This document shows, in pieces, positions 45,812 to 54,746 of a DNA stretch of 64,000 nt. A model generated the notes under the pieces. It saw only the letters and a list, made by a program, of their open reading frames with translations. It was not told the origin of the DNA and made no database searches. Position 1 is the first letter of the stretch. Every line of letters begins with the position of its first letter. The stretch comes from Pseudomonas izuensis. Its GTDB lineage: Bacteria > Pseudomonadota > Gammaproteobacteria > Pseudomonadales > Pseudomonadaceae. The stretch lies in the NCBI RefSeq assembly GCF_009861505.1, contig NZ_WTFT01000012.1, forward strand, positions 62,001-126,000, in the 5' to 3' direction. Made by a program: the position numbers and the translations under genes.

Positions 45812-46513
45812 TCAGCATTCCCACTCGGAGCGGCTGAACAGGTAACCCTTGCCCCACACCGTCTTGATCTTGCGCGCCTCGCCGGCATGGTCGTCGAACT
45901 TGCGCCGCAGCTTGGAGATCGCCACGTCCACCGAACGGTCTGTGCCGTTGAATTCGATGCCGCGCAGGCGTTGCAGAATCTGGTCGCGGCTCAGCACTTC
46001 GCCGGCGTGCCGGGCCAGCACCACCAGCAGGTTGTATTCGCCGCTGGACAGTTCCACCGGTTGGTCGCGCCAGGTCACGGTGCGTTCGGACAGGTCGATG
46101 CACAGGTTGCCCATCACAATGCGGTCGTTGACGGTCTGCGGTTCGCTGAGACTGCTGCGCCGCAGCAAGGTACGTACCCGCGCCAGCAACACCCGCGGTT
46201 CACAGGGTTTGGTGACATAGTCGTCGGCGCCCATTTCCAGACCCAGCACCTGATCGTGACTGTCGTCGCGGGCGGTGAGCATCAGGATCGGCAGGGTCGC
46301 GGAGTCCGCCCGTAGCAAACGGCAGACTTGCAGGCCGTCAAGACCGGGCAGCATCAGGTCGAGGATCACCAGATCCGGCGGCGTGACCCGCGCACGCTCG
46401 CGCACCTGATCGCCACGGCTGATGACGCTGACACAGTAGCCGTTGCGTTCCAGGTAGCTGGCGATCAGTTCGGCGAGGGCGGTGTCGTCTTCGACCAGGA
46501 GGATGTTGGGCAT
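45812..46513 (-). CDS. OmpR-family response regulator
   Basis: This 233-residue protein has a receiver domain (LLVEDD at residues 5-10, phospho-acceptor in VILDLMLPG near residue 52, lysine in YVTKPCEP) and a C-terminal winged-helix DNA-binding domain with LSRDQILQRLRGIEFNGTDRSVDVAISKLRRK. It resembles RstA/PhoB-type regulators. It is transcribed with the kinase and away from the RND genes. Confidence 0.93.
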   Translation of the reverse strand: MPNILLVEDDTALAELIASYLERNGYCVSVISRGDQVRERARVTPPDLVILDLMLPGLDGLQVCRLLRADSATLPILMLTARDDSHDQVLGLEMGADDYVTKPCEPRVLLARVRTLLRRSSLSEPQTVNDRIVMGNLCIDLSERTVTWRDQPVELSSGEYNLLVVLARHAGEVLSRDQILQRLRGIEFNGTDRSVDVAISKLRRKFDDHAGEARKIKTVWGKGYLFSRSEWEC

Positions 46514-46553
46514 GGGGTGTTTCCAGCAAATTCGGTGGTGACCATTAGATCGT

Positions 46554-46620
46554 TATCGCGGGCAAGCCTTGCTCCCACGGGTCTTGCGTAATCCTGTGGG
46601 AGCAAGGCTTGCCCGCGATG
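46554..46620. repeat. REP/BIME palindromic repeat pair
   Basis: TATCGCGGGCAAGCCTTGCT and AGCAAGGCTTGCCCGCGATG mirror each other, between the divergent regulator and pump genes. Confidence 0.85.
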
Positions 46621-46683
46621 GCGGTGTATCCGCCTGAAAAGGATTCAAGGATATACGCCCCCGCACACACCTGAGTAAAACCC

Positions 46684-46700
46684 TTACACAATTTCACACA
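46684..46700. promoter_or_regulatory. Imperfect direct repeat upstream of the RND operon
   Basis: TTACACA at 46684-46690 and TTCACACA at 46693-46700 form a direct repeat with 9-base spacing, about 75 bases before the pump start. OmpR-type regulators bind such tandem sites, so this is a candidate site for the adjacent response regulator. Confidence 0.3.
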
Positions 46701-46772
46701 GCGCCAACAAAGCTTCACCGCTACCCTCCCCGCCGCCCAGTAGGATGCTGGGGGTCATTATTGGGGTAATTC

Positions 46773-47930
46773 ATGTCAAAGAATCTGCTTGCCAGGCTCA
46801 GCCTTCTGGCTCTGGCGTTGACGCTGAGCGCGTGCGACAAGGCCTCGACCGCCGAAGAACAGGCGCCACTGGCCACCGTGCGCATCGAAACCCTCTCAAC
46901 CCGACCGCTGACCATCAGCAGCGAGTTGAGCGGACGCATCGCCGCGCCACGCATCGCCGAAGTGCGTGCCCGTGTCGCCGGCGTGGTCCTGCAACGCACC
47001 TTCCGTGAAGGCAGCGACGTGAAACAGGGCGACGTGCTGTTCCGCATCGACCCGGCGCCGTTCAAGGCTGACCTCGACAGCGCCGAAGCGGCATTGCGCA
47101 AGGCCGAGGCCAACGCGTTCCAGGCCCGGTTGCAAGAACAGCGTTACGCCCAGTTGATCGACGACAAGGCCATCAGCGGCCAGGACTACGACAACGCCCG
47201 GGCCAATGCGCGGCAGACCGCCGCCGACGTGGCCGCCAGCAAAGCCGCCGTTGAACGGGCGAAACTGAACCTTGGCTACGCCACTGTCACCGCACCGATT
47301 TCCGGGCGCATCGGCCGCGCACTGGTCACCGAAGGGGCCCTGGTCGGGCAAAACGAAACCACGCCGCTGGCGCTGATTCAGCAACTGAACCCGATCCACG
47401 CCGACCTCACCCAATCCACCCGCGAACTCAATGACCTGCGCCGCGCCTTCCGTTCCGGTCAGCTGAAGGAAGTGGGCCAGGGACAGGCCAAGGCCACGCT
47501 GATTCAGGATGACGGTAGCCTCTACCCGCTGCCGGGCAAGCTGCTGTTCTCCGACATCACGGTCGACCCGGGCACTGGCCAGATCATCCTGCGCAGCGAA
47601 TTCCCCAACCCGGACCTCGACCTGCTGCCCGGCAGCTTCGTGCGGGTGCGCCTGGAGCAAGCGGTGAACCAGCAAGGCATCAGCGTGCCGCAACGGGCGA
47701 TCCAGCGTGACAGCGCCGGCATTGCTCAAGTGCTACTGCTCGACGCGCAACAAAGGGTCGCCCGGCAACCGGTGGAATTGGGCCCGGTGCAGAACGATCG
47801 CTGGATCGTCACCGGCGGGCTCAAACCGGGCGACCGTATCGTCATCGAAGGCCTGCAACATGCGCGCCCCGGCGAAAAAGTGCAGATCGACGACTCCCCT
47901 CTTCCCCTTGCCCAGGTTTCTGGCCAGTAA
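46773..47930 (+). CDS. RND efflux periplasmic adaptor subunit (MexM-like)
   Basis: This is a 385-residue membrane-fusion lipoprotein. The lipobox LTLSAC has its cysteine near residue 21. The HlyD/biotinyl halves flank a coiled-coil hairpin around residues 90-150 (FKADLDSAEAALRKAEANAF), followed by VTAPISGRIGRALVTEGALV. It links an inner-membrane RND pump to an outer-membrane channel. It starts the pump operon; no outer-membrane factor gene follows, so the system must borrow one such as OprM. Confidence 0.92.
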   Translation: MSKNLLARLSLLALALTLSACDKASTAEEQAPLATVRIETLSTRPLTISSELSGRIAAPRIAEVRARVAGVVLQRTFREGSDVKQGDVLFRIDPAPFKADLDSAEAALRKAEANAFQARLQEQRYAQLIDDKAISGQDYDNARANARQTAADVAASKAAVERAKLNLGYATVTAPISGRIGRALVTEGALVGQNETTPLALIQQLNPIHADLTQSTRELNDLRRAFRSGQLKEVGQGQAKATLIQDDGSLYPLPGKLLFSDITVDPGTGQIILRSEFPNPDLDLLPGSFVRVRLEQAVNQQGISVPQRAIQRDSAGIAQVLLLDAQQRVARQPVELGPVQNDRWIVTGGLKPGDRIVIEGLQHARPGEKVQIDDSPLPLAQVSGQ

Positions 47931-47945
47931 GCAGGACGCTTGTTT

Positions 47946-50900
47946 ATGCCGCAGTTCTTTATCGACCGCCCGGTGTTCGCCTGGGTGGTCGCCCTGTTCA
48001 TCCTGCTCGCCGGTGCGCTGTCCATTCCGCAGCTGCCGGTGGCGCAGTACCCCGACGTCGCACCGCCACAGGTCGAAATCTATGCCGTGTACCCCGGTGC
48101 TTCAGCGCAGACCGTGGACGAGAGCGTAGTCAGCCTGATCGAGGAAGAGCTCAACGGTGCTGATCACCTGTTGTATTTCGAGTCGCAAAGCAGCCTCGGC
48201 AGCGCGACGATCAAAGCGACGTTCCAGCCCGGCACCGACCCGGAAATGGCACAGGTGGATGTGCAGAACCGCCTGAAAGTCGTGGAATCGCGGCTACCGC
48301 AAGCGGTCAATCAACAGGGCTTGCAGGTAGAGAAAGTCTCCGCCGGTTTCCTGTTGTTGATCACCCTGACCTCCAGCGACGGCAAGCTCGACGACGTAGC
48401 GCTCAGCGATTACCTGGCGCGCAATGTGATGAACGAGATCAAGCGTCTGGACGGTGTCGGCAAGGCCCAGTTGTATGGCGCCGAGCGGGCGATGCGCATC
48501 TGGATCGACCCGCAGAAACTGATCGCTTTCAACCTCACACCCGCCGACGTCAACGCCGCGATCGTCGCGCAGAACGCCCAGGTTTCGGCGGGCAGTATTG
48601 GTGATTTGCCAAGCCGTACCACCCAGGAAATCACCGCGACCATTCTGGTCAAGGGCCAGTTGTCGACCCCGGAAGAGTTCGCCGACATCGTGCTCAAGGC
48701 CAATCCCGACGGTTCCACGGTGCGCATCGCTGACGTCGCCAGAGTCGAGATCGGCAGCCAGGAGTACCAGTTTTCCACGCGCCTGAACGGCAAGCCATCC
48801 ACCGCCGTCGGCGTGCAACTGTCGCCGGGGGCCAACGCCCTGAGCACCGCGACCCTGGTGCGGGCGAAGATGAATGAACTGTCGCGCTACTTCCCGGCCA
48901 ACGTCGAGTACAAGATCCCGTACGACACCTCGCCCTTCGTCAAGGTCTCGATCACCAAGGTGGTGTACACCCTGCTTGAAGCGATGGTGCTGGTGTTCGC
49001 GGTGATGTTCCTGTTCCTGCAAAACATTCGCTATACGCTGATCCCGACCCTGGTGGTGCCGGTGGCGCTGATGGGCACCTTTGCGACCATGTTGGCGCTG
49101 GGTTTCTCGATCAACGTGCTGACCATGTTCGGCATGGTATTGGCCATCGGTATTCTGGTGGACGACGCCATCGTGGTGGTGGAGAACGTCGAGCGGATCA
49201 TGGCCACTGAAGGTCTTTCACCCAAGGACGCGACCCGCAAGGCCATGAAGCAGATCACCGGCGCGATCATCGGCATCACCCTGGTGCTGGTGGCGGTGTT
49301 CATTCCGATGGCGTTCATGCAGGGCTCGGTCGGGGTGATCTACCAGCAGTTCTCGTTGTCGATGGCCACTTCGATTCTGTTCTCGGCCTTCCTCGCCCTG
49401 ACCTTGACCCCGGCGCTGTGCGCGACCCTGCTAAAGCCGATTGCCAAGGGCGAGCACCATGAAAAGACCGGGTTCTTCGGCTGGTTCAACCGTCGCTTCG
49501 AGCAACTCACTGCACGTTATCAAGGGTGGGTAGCCTACGCGCTCAAACGCAGCGGTCGTTACCTGCTGATCTATGGGGTGCTGCTGGTCGGCCTGGGGCT
49601 GTGCTTCAGTCGCCTGCCCTCCTCGTTCCTGCCGGTGGAGGATCAGGGCTACACCATCACCGATATCCAGCTGCCTCCGGGCGCGAGCAAAAACCGCACG
49701 GTGCAGGTGGTCGAGCAGATCGAAGCGCACAACGCCACCGAGCACGGTGTCGGCGACAGCACGGTGATTCTCGGCTTCAGCTTCTCCGGCAGTGGGCAGA
49801 ATGCGGCGCTGGCGTTTACCACGCTCAAGGACTGGTCCGAGCGTGGCGGCGATGACTCGGCGAGTTCGATTGCCGACCGCGCCAATATCGCCCTCAGCCA
49901 GATCAAGGACGCCATGGCCTTCGCGGTCTTGCCGCCACCGGTGGACGGCCTCGGCACCTCCAGCGGCTTCGAGTTCCGCTTGCAGGACCGTGGCGGCTTG
50001 GGCCATGACACGTTGATGCGCGCGCGCACCGAATTGCTGGCCGCCGCCGAGAAGAGCCCGATCCTGATGAACGTGCGCGAAAGTGCATTGGCCGAAGCGC
50101 CGCAGGTGCAATTGATCGTCGACCGCAAGCAGGCCAATGCCTTGGGTGTTTCTTTTGCCGACATCGGCAGCGTGCTGTCCACCGCCGTCGGTTCGAGCTA
50201 CATCAACGATTTCCCCAACCAGGGGCGCATGCAGCGGGTGGTGGTGCAGGCTGAGGGCGATCAGCGCAGTCAGGTTGACGACCTGTTGAAGATCCATGTG
50301 CGCAACAACGCCGGGAACATGGTGCCGCTGTCGTCCTTCGTCCAGGCCAAATGGACCCAGGGTCCGGCGCAGTTGACCCGCTACAACGGCTATCCGGCGA
50401 TCAGCATTTCCGGCGAGCCTAAACCGGGTCGCAGTACTGGCGAAGCGATGGCCGAAATCGAGCGCCTGGTTGCCCTCGGCCCTGCCGGGCTGGGTCAGGA
50501 ATGGACCGGCCTGTCGTTGCAGGAACGCTTGTCCGGCAGTCAGGCGCCGATCCTGCTGGGGTTGTCGCTGCTGATCGTGTTCCTGTGCCTGGCGGCGTTG
50601 TACGAGAGCTGGTCGATCCCGACCTCGGTGCTGCTGGTGGTGCCGCTGGGTGTGCTCGGCGCGGTGCTGGCCGTGACTTTCCGCGGCATGCCCAACGACG
50701 TGTTCTTCAAGGTCGGGCTGATCACCATCATTGGCCTGTCGGCGAAAAACGCGATCCTGATCATCGAATTCGCCAAGAGCCTGGTCGACGAAGGCCACGA
50801 TCTGATCGACGCCACCCTGCAAGCCGCTCGCTTGCGTCTGCGGCCAATCGTCATGACCTCCCTGGCGTTCATCCTCGGCGTGGTACCACTGGCCATCGCC

Positions 50901-51044
50901 ACCGGCGCCAGCTCGGCCAGCCAACAAGCTATCGGCACCGGGGTAATCGGCGGGATGATCACCGCCACCCTGGCGGTAATATTCGTACCGGTGTTTTTTG
51001 TGGTGGTGATGAAGCTCGTTCACAAACGCCACAAAACTACCTGA
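47946..51044 (+). CDS. RND multidrug efflux transporter (MexN-like, HAE1 family)
   Basis: This 1032-residue inner-membrane pump begins with the typical MPQFFIDRPVFAWVVAL. It has twelve expected helices, two large periplasmic loops and proton-relay acidic residues in the ILVDDAIVVVENVERIM helix (near residue 405). The start is the ATG at 47946, 15 bases after the adaptor gene. The length is normal for HAE1 transporters. It expels toxic compounds together with the adaptor; the substrates cannot be read from the sequence. Confidence 0.95.
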   Translation: MPQFFIDRPVFAWVVALFILLAGALSIPQLPVAQYPDVAPPQVEIYAVYPGASAQTVDESVVSLIEEELNGADHLLYFESQSSLGSATIKATFQPGTDPEMAQVDVQNRLKVVESRLPQAVNQQGLQVEKVSAGFLLLITLTSSDGKLDDVALSDYLARNVMNEIKRLDGVGKAQLYGAERAMRIWIDPQKLIAFNLTPADVNAAIVAQNAQVSAGSIGDLPSRTTQEITATILVKGQLSTPEEFADIVLKANPDGSTVRIADVARVEIGSQEYQFSTRLNGKPSTAVGVQLSPGANALSTATLVRAKMNELSRYFPANVEYKIPYDTSPFVKVSITKVVYTLLEAMVLVFAVMFLFLQNIRYTLIPTLVVPVALMGTFATMLALGFSINVLTMFGMVLAIGILVDDAIVVVENVERIMATEGLSPKDATRKAMKQITGAIIGITLVLVAVFIPMAFMQGSVGVIYQQFSLSMATSILFSAFLALTLTPALCATLLKPIAKGEHHEKTGFFGWFNRRFEQLTARYQGWVAYALKRSGRYLLIYGVLLVGLGLCFSRLPSSFLPVEDQGYTITDIQLPPGASKNRTVQVVEQIEAHNATEHGVGDSTVILGFSFSGSGQNAALAFTTLKDWSERGGDDSASSIADRANIALSQIKDAMAFAVLPPPVDGLGTSSGFEFRLQDRGGLGHDTLMRARTELLAAAEKSPILMNVRESALAEAPQVQLIVDRKQANALGVSFADIGSVLSTAVGSSYINDFPNQGRMQRVVVQAEGDQRSQVDDLLKIHVRNNAGNMVPLSSFVQAKWTQGPAQLTRYNGYPAISISGEPKPGRSTGEAMAEIERLVALGPAGLGQEWTGLSLQERLSGSQAPILLGLSLLIVFLCLAALYESWSIPTSVLLVVPLGVLGAVLAVTFRGMPNDVFFKVGLITIIGLSAKNAILIIEFAKSLVDEGHDLIDATLQAARLRLRPIVMTSLAFILGVVPLAIATGASSASQQAIGTGVIGGMITATLAVIFVPVFFVVVMKLVHKRHKTT

Positions 51045-51059
51045 CCAAAACACATCCCC

Positions 51060-51145
51060 CTGTAGGAGCTGGCTTGCCAGCGAAGGCGACCTCGAGAACG
51101 ATGCAATATTCGAGGCACTCTTCGCCGGCAAGCCGGCTCCTACAG
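51060..51145. repeat. REP/BIME repeat with mixed arms
   Basis: The left arm CTGTAGGAGCTGGCTTGCCA and the right arm CCGGCAAGCCGGCTCCTACAG are of different subtypes, as in the copy at 39292. It follows the RND operon. Confidence 0.82.
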
Positions 51146-51215
51146 GGGGCGATTGTGGTCACATCAGTCCCCACTGGGCTAAGGTGTTTGCAATACCCCG
51201 ACCCATCGAGCCCCC

Positions 51216-51857
51216 ATGCCCTACCTCACCCACACCCACCCTCGTCTCTCCGCCGCCACGACACTAGGCATCGCCGCAGGCATCCTGATTCCCGCCGACT
51301 CCATCATCGGCAAAATCCTCATCGGCTGGAACACCGGGGTCTGGACCTATCTGGTGCTGATGCTTTGGCTCACCGTGCGCTCCAAAGCAACGGATGTGAA
51401 ACGCATTGCCGAGATCGAAGACGAAAATGCGGGGTTGGTGCTGCTCGTGGTGTGCATTGCGGCGCTTGCCAGCCTGGCCACCATCACCTTCGAACTCGCC
51501 GGCAGCAAAGACCTGGAAACCACCCGCAAGCTGCTGCATTACGGTTTTACCGCACTGACGGTGATCGGTTCATGGCTGCTGATCGGGGTGATTTTCAGCG
51601 TGCACTACGCGCGGTTGTTTTATACCTGGAACGGCAAGGACCCGGCGCTGCGTTTCGCCGAGGGTTTGACTACGCCCAATTACTGGGACTTTCTGTACTT
51701 TTCGTTCACTCTCAGTGTGGCGGTGCAAACCTCGGACGTTGGCGTCGCGACACGGGAATTGCGCAAGATTGTACTGGCGCAGTCGCTGATCGGTTTTTTG
51801 TTCAATACAGCGATACTCGGATTCTCGATCAACATCGCCGCCGGGCTGTTCAACTGA
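51216..51857 (+). CDS. DUF1345 integral membrane protein
   Basis: This is a 213-residue protein with about five membrane helices. It carries the conserved DUF1345 block [25 protein letters not shown] (near residues 152-176) and an N-terminal HTHPRLSAA segment. The function of the family is unknown. It stands alone between a REP pair and an AraC gene. Confidence 0.88.
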   Translation: MPYLTHTHPRLSAATTLGIAAGILIPADSIIGKILIGWNTGVWTYLVLMLWLTVRSKATDVKRIAEIEDENAGLVLLVVCIAALASLATITFELAGSKDLETTRKLLHYGFTALTVIGSWLLIGVIFSVHYARLFYTWNGKDPALRFAEGLTTPNYWDFLYFSFTLSVAVQTSDVGVATRELRKIVLAQSLIGFLFNTAILGFSINIAAGLFN

Positions 51858-51931
51858 TCCGTGCACAAACGTTCTAGTCATCGGCCCTGCGCGGGCGTTA
51901 AATGGATCGGCAATCCTCCCGCAGGTGCTGC

Positions 51932-52771
51932 ATGAACGCTCATAACTGGATCGACCTGAAACAGGACGCCGACACCGGCATCGAGACCCTGCGCGCGCAT
52001 TTCCAGGGGCATGCCTACGATCCGCACTGGCATGACAGTTACCTGGTGGGGTTCACCGAACAAGGAGTGCAGCAGTTCAACTGTCGGCGAGCGAAACACC
52101 AGAGCACACCGGGCAAGGTGTTTTTGCTGGAGCCGGGTGACATCCACGATGGTGAGGCGCCGACCGACGACGGCTTCACGTATCGCATGCTGTATATCGA
52201 TCCGCAGTGGCTGACGCGTGAACTCGGCGCGGTGTTCGACAAGGCCCCAGACAACAGCGAATTGAGTTTTGCCAACACGCTCACCACCGACCTGCCACTG
52301 GCCCATGCCACTGCATTGGCTTTTGAAACTCTGCATAGGGGTGAGCTGAAAATCGTCCGCCAAACAGCCCTTGATGCCTTGCTTGAGGGGCTGACCCGCC
52401 ACCTGCACTGGCGCACCCGCTATGACCAGGACCCGCGCCTGCCGTTGGTGGCGCAGAAGGCGCGGGAGTATCTGCACGCCAATGCGCAATACGACATCGG
52501 CCTCGACCAGTTGGCCGCCGTCACCGGCGTCGATCGCTTCCGCCTGACCCGCGCGTTCAAGGCGGCTTATGGCATGGCGCCCCACGCTTATCTTGTGCAG
52601 TTACGACTGGCCACCGCACGGCGAATGTTGTCCCAAGGCGAACAGCCAACGACTGTAGCGATGACGTTGGGTTTCGCCGATCAGAGCCATTTGGGCCGCT
52701 GGTTCGTGCGCGCTTACGGTCTGACACCCGCGCTGTACCGCAAGCGTTGCTCAAATCTTCCAGACAGTTAA
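51932..52771 (+). CDS. AraC-family transcriptional regulator
   Basis: This 279-residue protein has an N-terminal cupin-like domain (HWHDSYLVGFTEQGVQQFNC, residues ~28-47) and a C-terminal AraC HTH (LDQLAAVTGVDRFRLTRAFK, then VAMTLGFADQSHLGRWF). I use the ATG at 51932; the ten codons before it lack a ribosome site. The LysE exporter gene follows in the same direction, so it probably controls amino-acid export. Confidence 0.9.
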   Translation: MNAHNWIDLKQDADTGIETLRAHFQGHAYDPHWHDSYLVGFTEQGVQQFNCRRAKHQSTPGKVFLLEPGDIHDGEAPTDDGFTYRMLYIDPQWLTRELGAVFDKAPDNSELSFANTLTTDLPLAHATALAFETLHRGELKIVRQTALDALLEGLTRHLHWRTRYDQDPRLPLVAQKAREYLHANAQYDIGLDQLAAVTGVDRFRLTRAFKAAYGMAPHAYLVQLRLATARRMLSQGEQPTTVAMTLGFADQSHLGRWFVRAYGLTPALYRKRCSNLPDS

Positions 52772-52778
52772 CCCGGCA

Positions 52779-52811
52779 CCAGTGAAGATCGATTTCACTG
52801 ATCTTCACTGG
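52779..52811. promoter_or_regulatory. 12-bp perfect inverted repeat before the LysE gene
   Basis: CCAGTGAAGATC (52779-52790) and GATCTTCACTGG (52800-52811) form a 12-bp perfect stem with a 9-nt loop. The loop itself contains TTTCACT, giving a third partial copy of the motif. It begins 8 bases after the AraC stop and ends just before the LysE start region, touching its likely ribosome site. There is no T-run. It may be an operator or an RNA hairpin that adjusts LysE translation. Confidence 0.6.
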
Positions 52812-52823
52812 AGTTTGCCCGCA

Positions 52824-53432
52824 ATGCTGTCCTCTTTCCCGACGTTCATTCCCTTTTTGTTGTTTGCCTTCGTGGCCGCGATCACCCCGGGGCCGACCAA
52901 TATTCTGGTGCTGAGCAACAGTGCGCGATTCGGCCTGTTAGCCGCCGTGCCGATCATCCTGGGCGCCTGTGTCAGCGCAGCGCTCCTTGTGCTGGTGGTG
53001 GGCATGGGCGCCGGCTCTTCGCTCACTCAATGGCCCCTGTTACAGAGGGTCATGCAATGGGCCGGTGTAGCGTGGTTGAGTTATCTCGCATGGCAGATTT
53101 TCCGCACGCCGGCCATCGCGATCAGCGCGCAAATAACCGGCGCCCGACTTGGTGTCTTGGGCGCCGCCAGCCTGCAATGGATCAACCCGAAAACCTGGAT
53201 GATGGCGCTGGCCGTGGTCAGCGTTTTCGCTGGTGCCGGTGAGGAACGGCTGATGCATGTGCTGTACCTGTCCATGGCGTTTTTCCTGATCTCGCTACCA
53301 TGTCTCGGTGTCTGGGCGTTGCTCGGTGCAGGCTCCAGTCGCTGGTTGCGCTCACCCCGCGCCATGCAGTGGTTCAATCGCTGCATGGCCCTGCTGTTGC
53401 TGGGTTCGGCATGGTTGAGCGTTTTGGCTTAA
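52824..53432 (+). CDS. LysE/RhtB-family amino-acid exporter
   Basis: This 202-residue membrane protein has about six helices and the family N-terminus FLLFAFVAAITPGPTNILVL (residues ~10-29), with a glycine/alanine-rich segment and WINPKTWMMAL further on. It exports amino acids or homoserine-like compounds. An earlier in-frame ATG at 52782 falls inside the inverted repeat, so the ATG at 52824 is preferred. It follows the AraC gene. Confidence 0.88.
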   Translation: MLSSFPTFIPFLLFAFVAAITPGPTNILVLSNSARFGLLAAVPIILGACVSAALLVLVVGMGAGSSLTQWPLLQRVMQWAGVAWLSYLAWQIFRTPAIAISAQITGARLGVLGAASLQWINPKTWMMALAVVSVFAGAGEERLMHVLYLSMAFFLISLPCLGVWALLGAGSSRWLRSPRAMQWFNRCMALLLLGSAWLSVLA

Positions 53433-53493
53433 GCCCATTTGTCGGACGATCGCTAACGCGGGGCTTGACGGCGAATCGGCTTTTGGTGTCTTC

Positions 53494-53507
53494 TGAAACC
53501 GGTTTCA
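53494..53507. promoter_or_regulatory. PtxS operator upstream of ptxS
   Basis: TGAAACCGGTTTCA is the known 14-bp PtxS palindrome, here 45 bases before the ptxS GTG start. It allows autorepression that is relieved by 2-ketogluconate. Confidence 0.9.
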
Positions 53508-53552
53508 GTGCAACGCACAGACCTTATAAATCCAATAACAAGGTTTCAGCCC

Positions 53553-54578
53553 GTGAACGATTTCTCCGCCGCCCAACGCAGCCGCGTCACCATGCTCGAT
53601 GTCGCCGAACACGCCAAGGTCTCCAAGGCCAGCGTCTCGCGGTTCATCGGCGAAGACCGTGCCCTGCTCTCCGATGCCATTGCCCAACGCATCCAACAGG
53701 CGATTGCCGAGTTGGGCTACCGCCCGAACCAGATGGCGCGCGGCCTGAAACGTGGACGCACCCGCCTGATCGGCATGCTCGTCGCCGATATCCGTAACCC
53801 CTATTCGATTGCCGTGATGCACGGGGTGGAAACAGCCTGCCGTCAGCACGGCTACAGCCTGGTGGTGTGCAACACCGACCGCGACGACGAGCAGGAACGC
53901 CAGCACCTGGCGCTGCTGCGTTCGTACAATATCGAAGGCCTGATCGTGAACACCCTCGGCCACCACCGTGACGAATTGCACGAACTGCACCGGGAAATGC
54001 CCCTGGTGCTGGTGGATCGCAAGGTCGAAAACCTTGAAAGCGACATGGTCGGGCTGGATAACCCGCAGGCGGTCGACATGGCCCTCAATCATCTTGAAGA
54101 GCGTGGCTATCGTGACGTACTGATGGTGAGCGAGCCGTTCGATGGCACCAGTTCCCGAATAGAACGGGTGAGCCGTTTCAAAGAGCTGATCGCACAACGG
54201 CCGACGCTGAACGGGATGGTTATCGAAACCGGCTGCGAATTGACTGCAAAGCTCAAAGCCTTCCTCGACTCACCCGGCCCCGGACCGAAAGCGCTGTTTT
54301 GCGCCAACGGCATTGCGGCGCTGGCCAGTACCCATGCGCTACGGGAACTCCAGTGCAATCTGTTCGAAGACGTGGGCCTGATTGCCCTCGATGACCTGGA
54401 TTGGTATCCGCTGGTGGGTAGCGGCATTACTGCCCTCGCCCAGCCGACTGCTGAAATTGGCGCGAGTGCGTTTGAGTGTTTGCTCAAGCGTTTGCGTGCG
54501 GATGACGGGCCGGTGCGGACCCTGGATTTTGCGGCGCGGTTGATTGTTCGGGGATCGACTCTTGGAAATTCTCGGTGA
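53553..54578 (+). CDS. ptxS: LacI-family regulator PtxS (2-ketogluconate-responsive repressor)
   Basis: This 341-residue LacI-type protein has an N-terminal HTH (VTMLDVAEHAKVSKASVSRF) and a periplasmic-binding-protein-like effector domain. The GTG start at 53553 gives the PtxS N-terminus (VNDFSAAQRSR); the frame runs further up into the operator, which argues against an earlier start. Operators are present before this gene and before kguE. It represses the kgu operon and itself until 2-ketogluconate binds. Confidence 0.93.
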   Translation: MNDFSAAQRSRVTMLDVAEHAKVSKASVSRFIGEDRALLSDAIAQRIQQAIAELGYRPNQMARGLKRGRTRLIGMLVADIRNPYSIAVMHGVETACRQHGYSLVVCNTDRDDEQERQHLALLRSYNIEGLIVNTLGHHRDELHELHREMPLVLVDRKVENLESDMVGLDNPQAVDMALNHLEERGYRDVLMVSEPFDGTSSRIERVSRFKELIAQRPTLNGMVIETGCELTAKLKAFLDSPGPGPKALFCANGIAALASTHALRELQCNLFEDVGLIALDDLDWYPLVGSGITALAQPTAEIGASAFECLLKRLRADDGPVRTLDFAARLIVRGSTLGNSR

Positions 54579-54591
54579 ATGTACCGGCCTC

Positions 54592-54682
54592 ATCGCGAGC
54601 AAGCTTTGCTCCTACAGGGTTCGGGTTGAGCACTTCATTTGCGCACGCCACGATTCCGTAGGAGCAAAGCTTGCTCGCGATG
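54592..54682. repeat. REP/BIME palindromic repeat pair
   Basis: Arms of the GAGCAAGCTTTGCTCCTACA and TGTAGGAGCAAAGCTTGCTC type (the latter beginning CGTAGG here) lie between ptxS and the kgu operator. The left boundary is approximate. Confidence 0.82.
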
Positions 54683-54718
54683 AGGCCCGAAGATCACCCC
54701 TATTTTTTTGAACAAAAA

Positions 54719-54732
54719 TGAAACCGGTTTCA
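54719..54732. promoter_or_regulatory. PtxS operator upstream of kguE
   Basis: A second exact TGAAACCGGTTTCA palindrome ends 14 bases before the kguE ATG, so a bound repressor would block the start of the kguEKTD transcript. Confidence 0.9.
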
Positions 54733-54746
54733 GAGGTAGAAGAACA

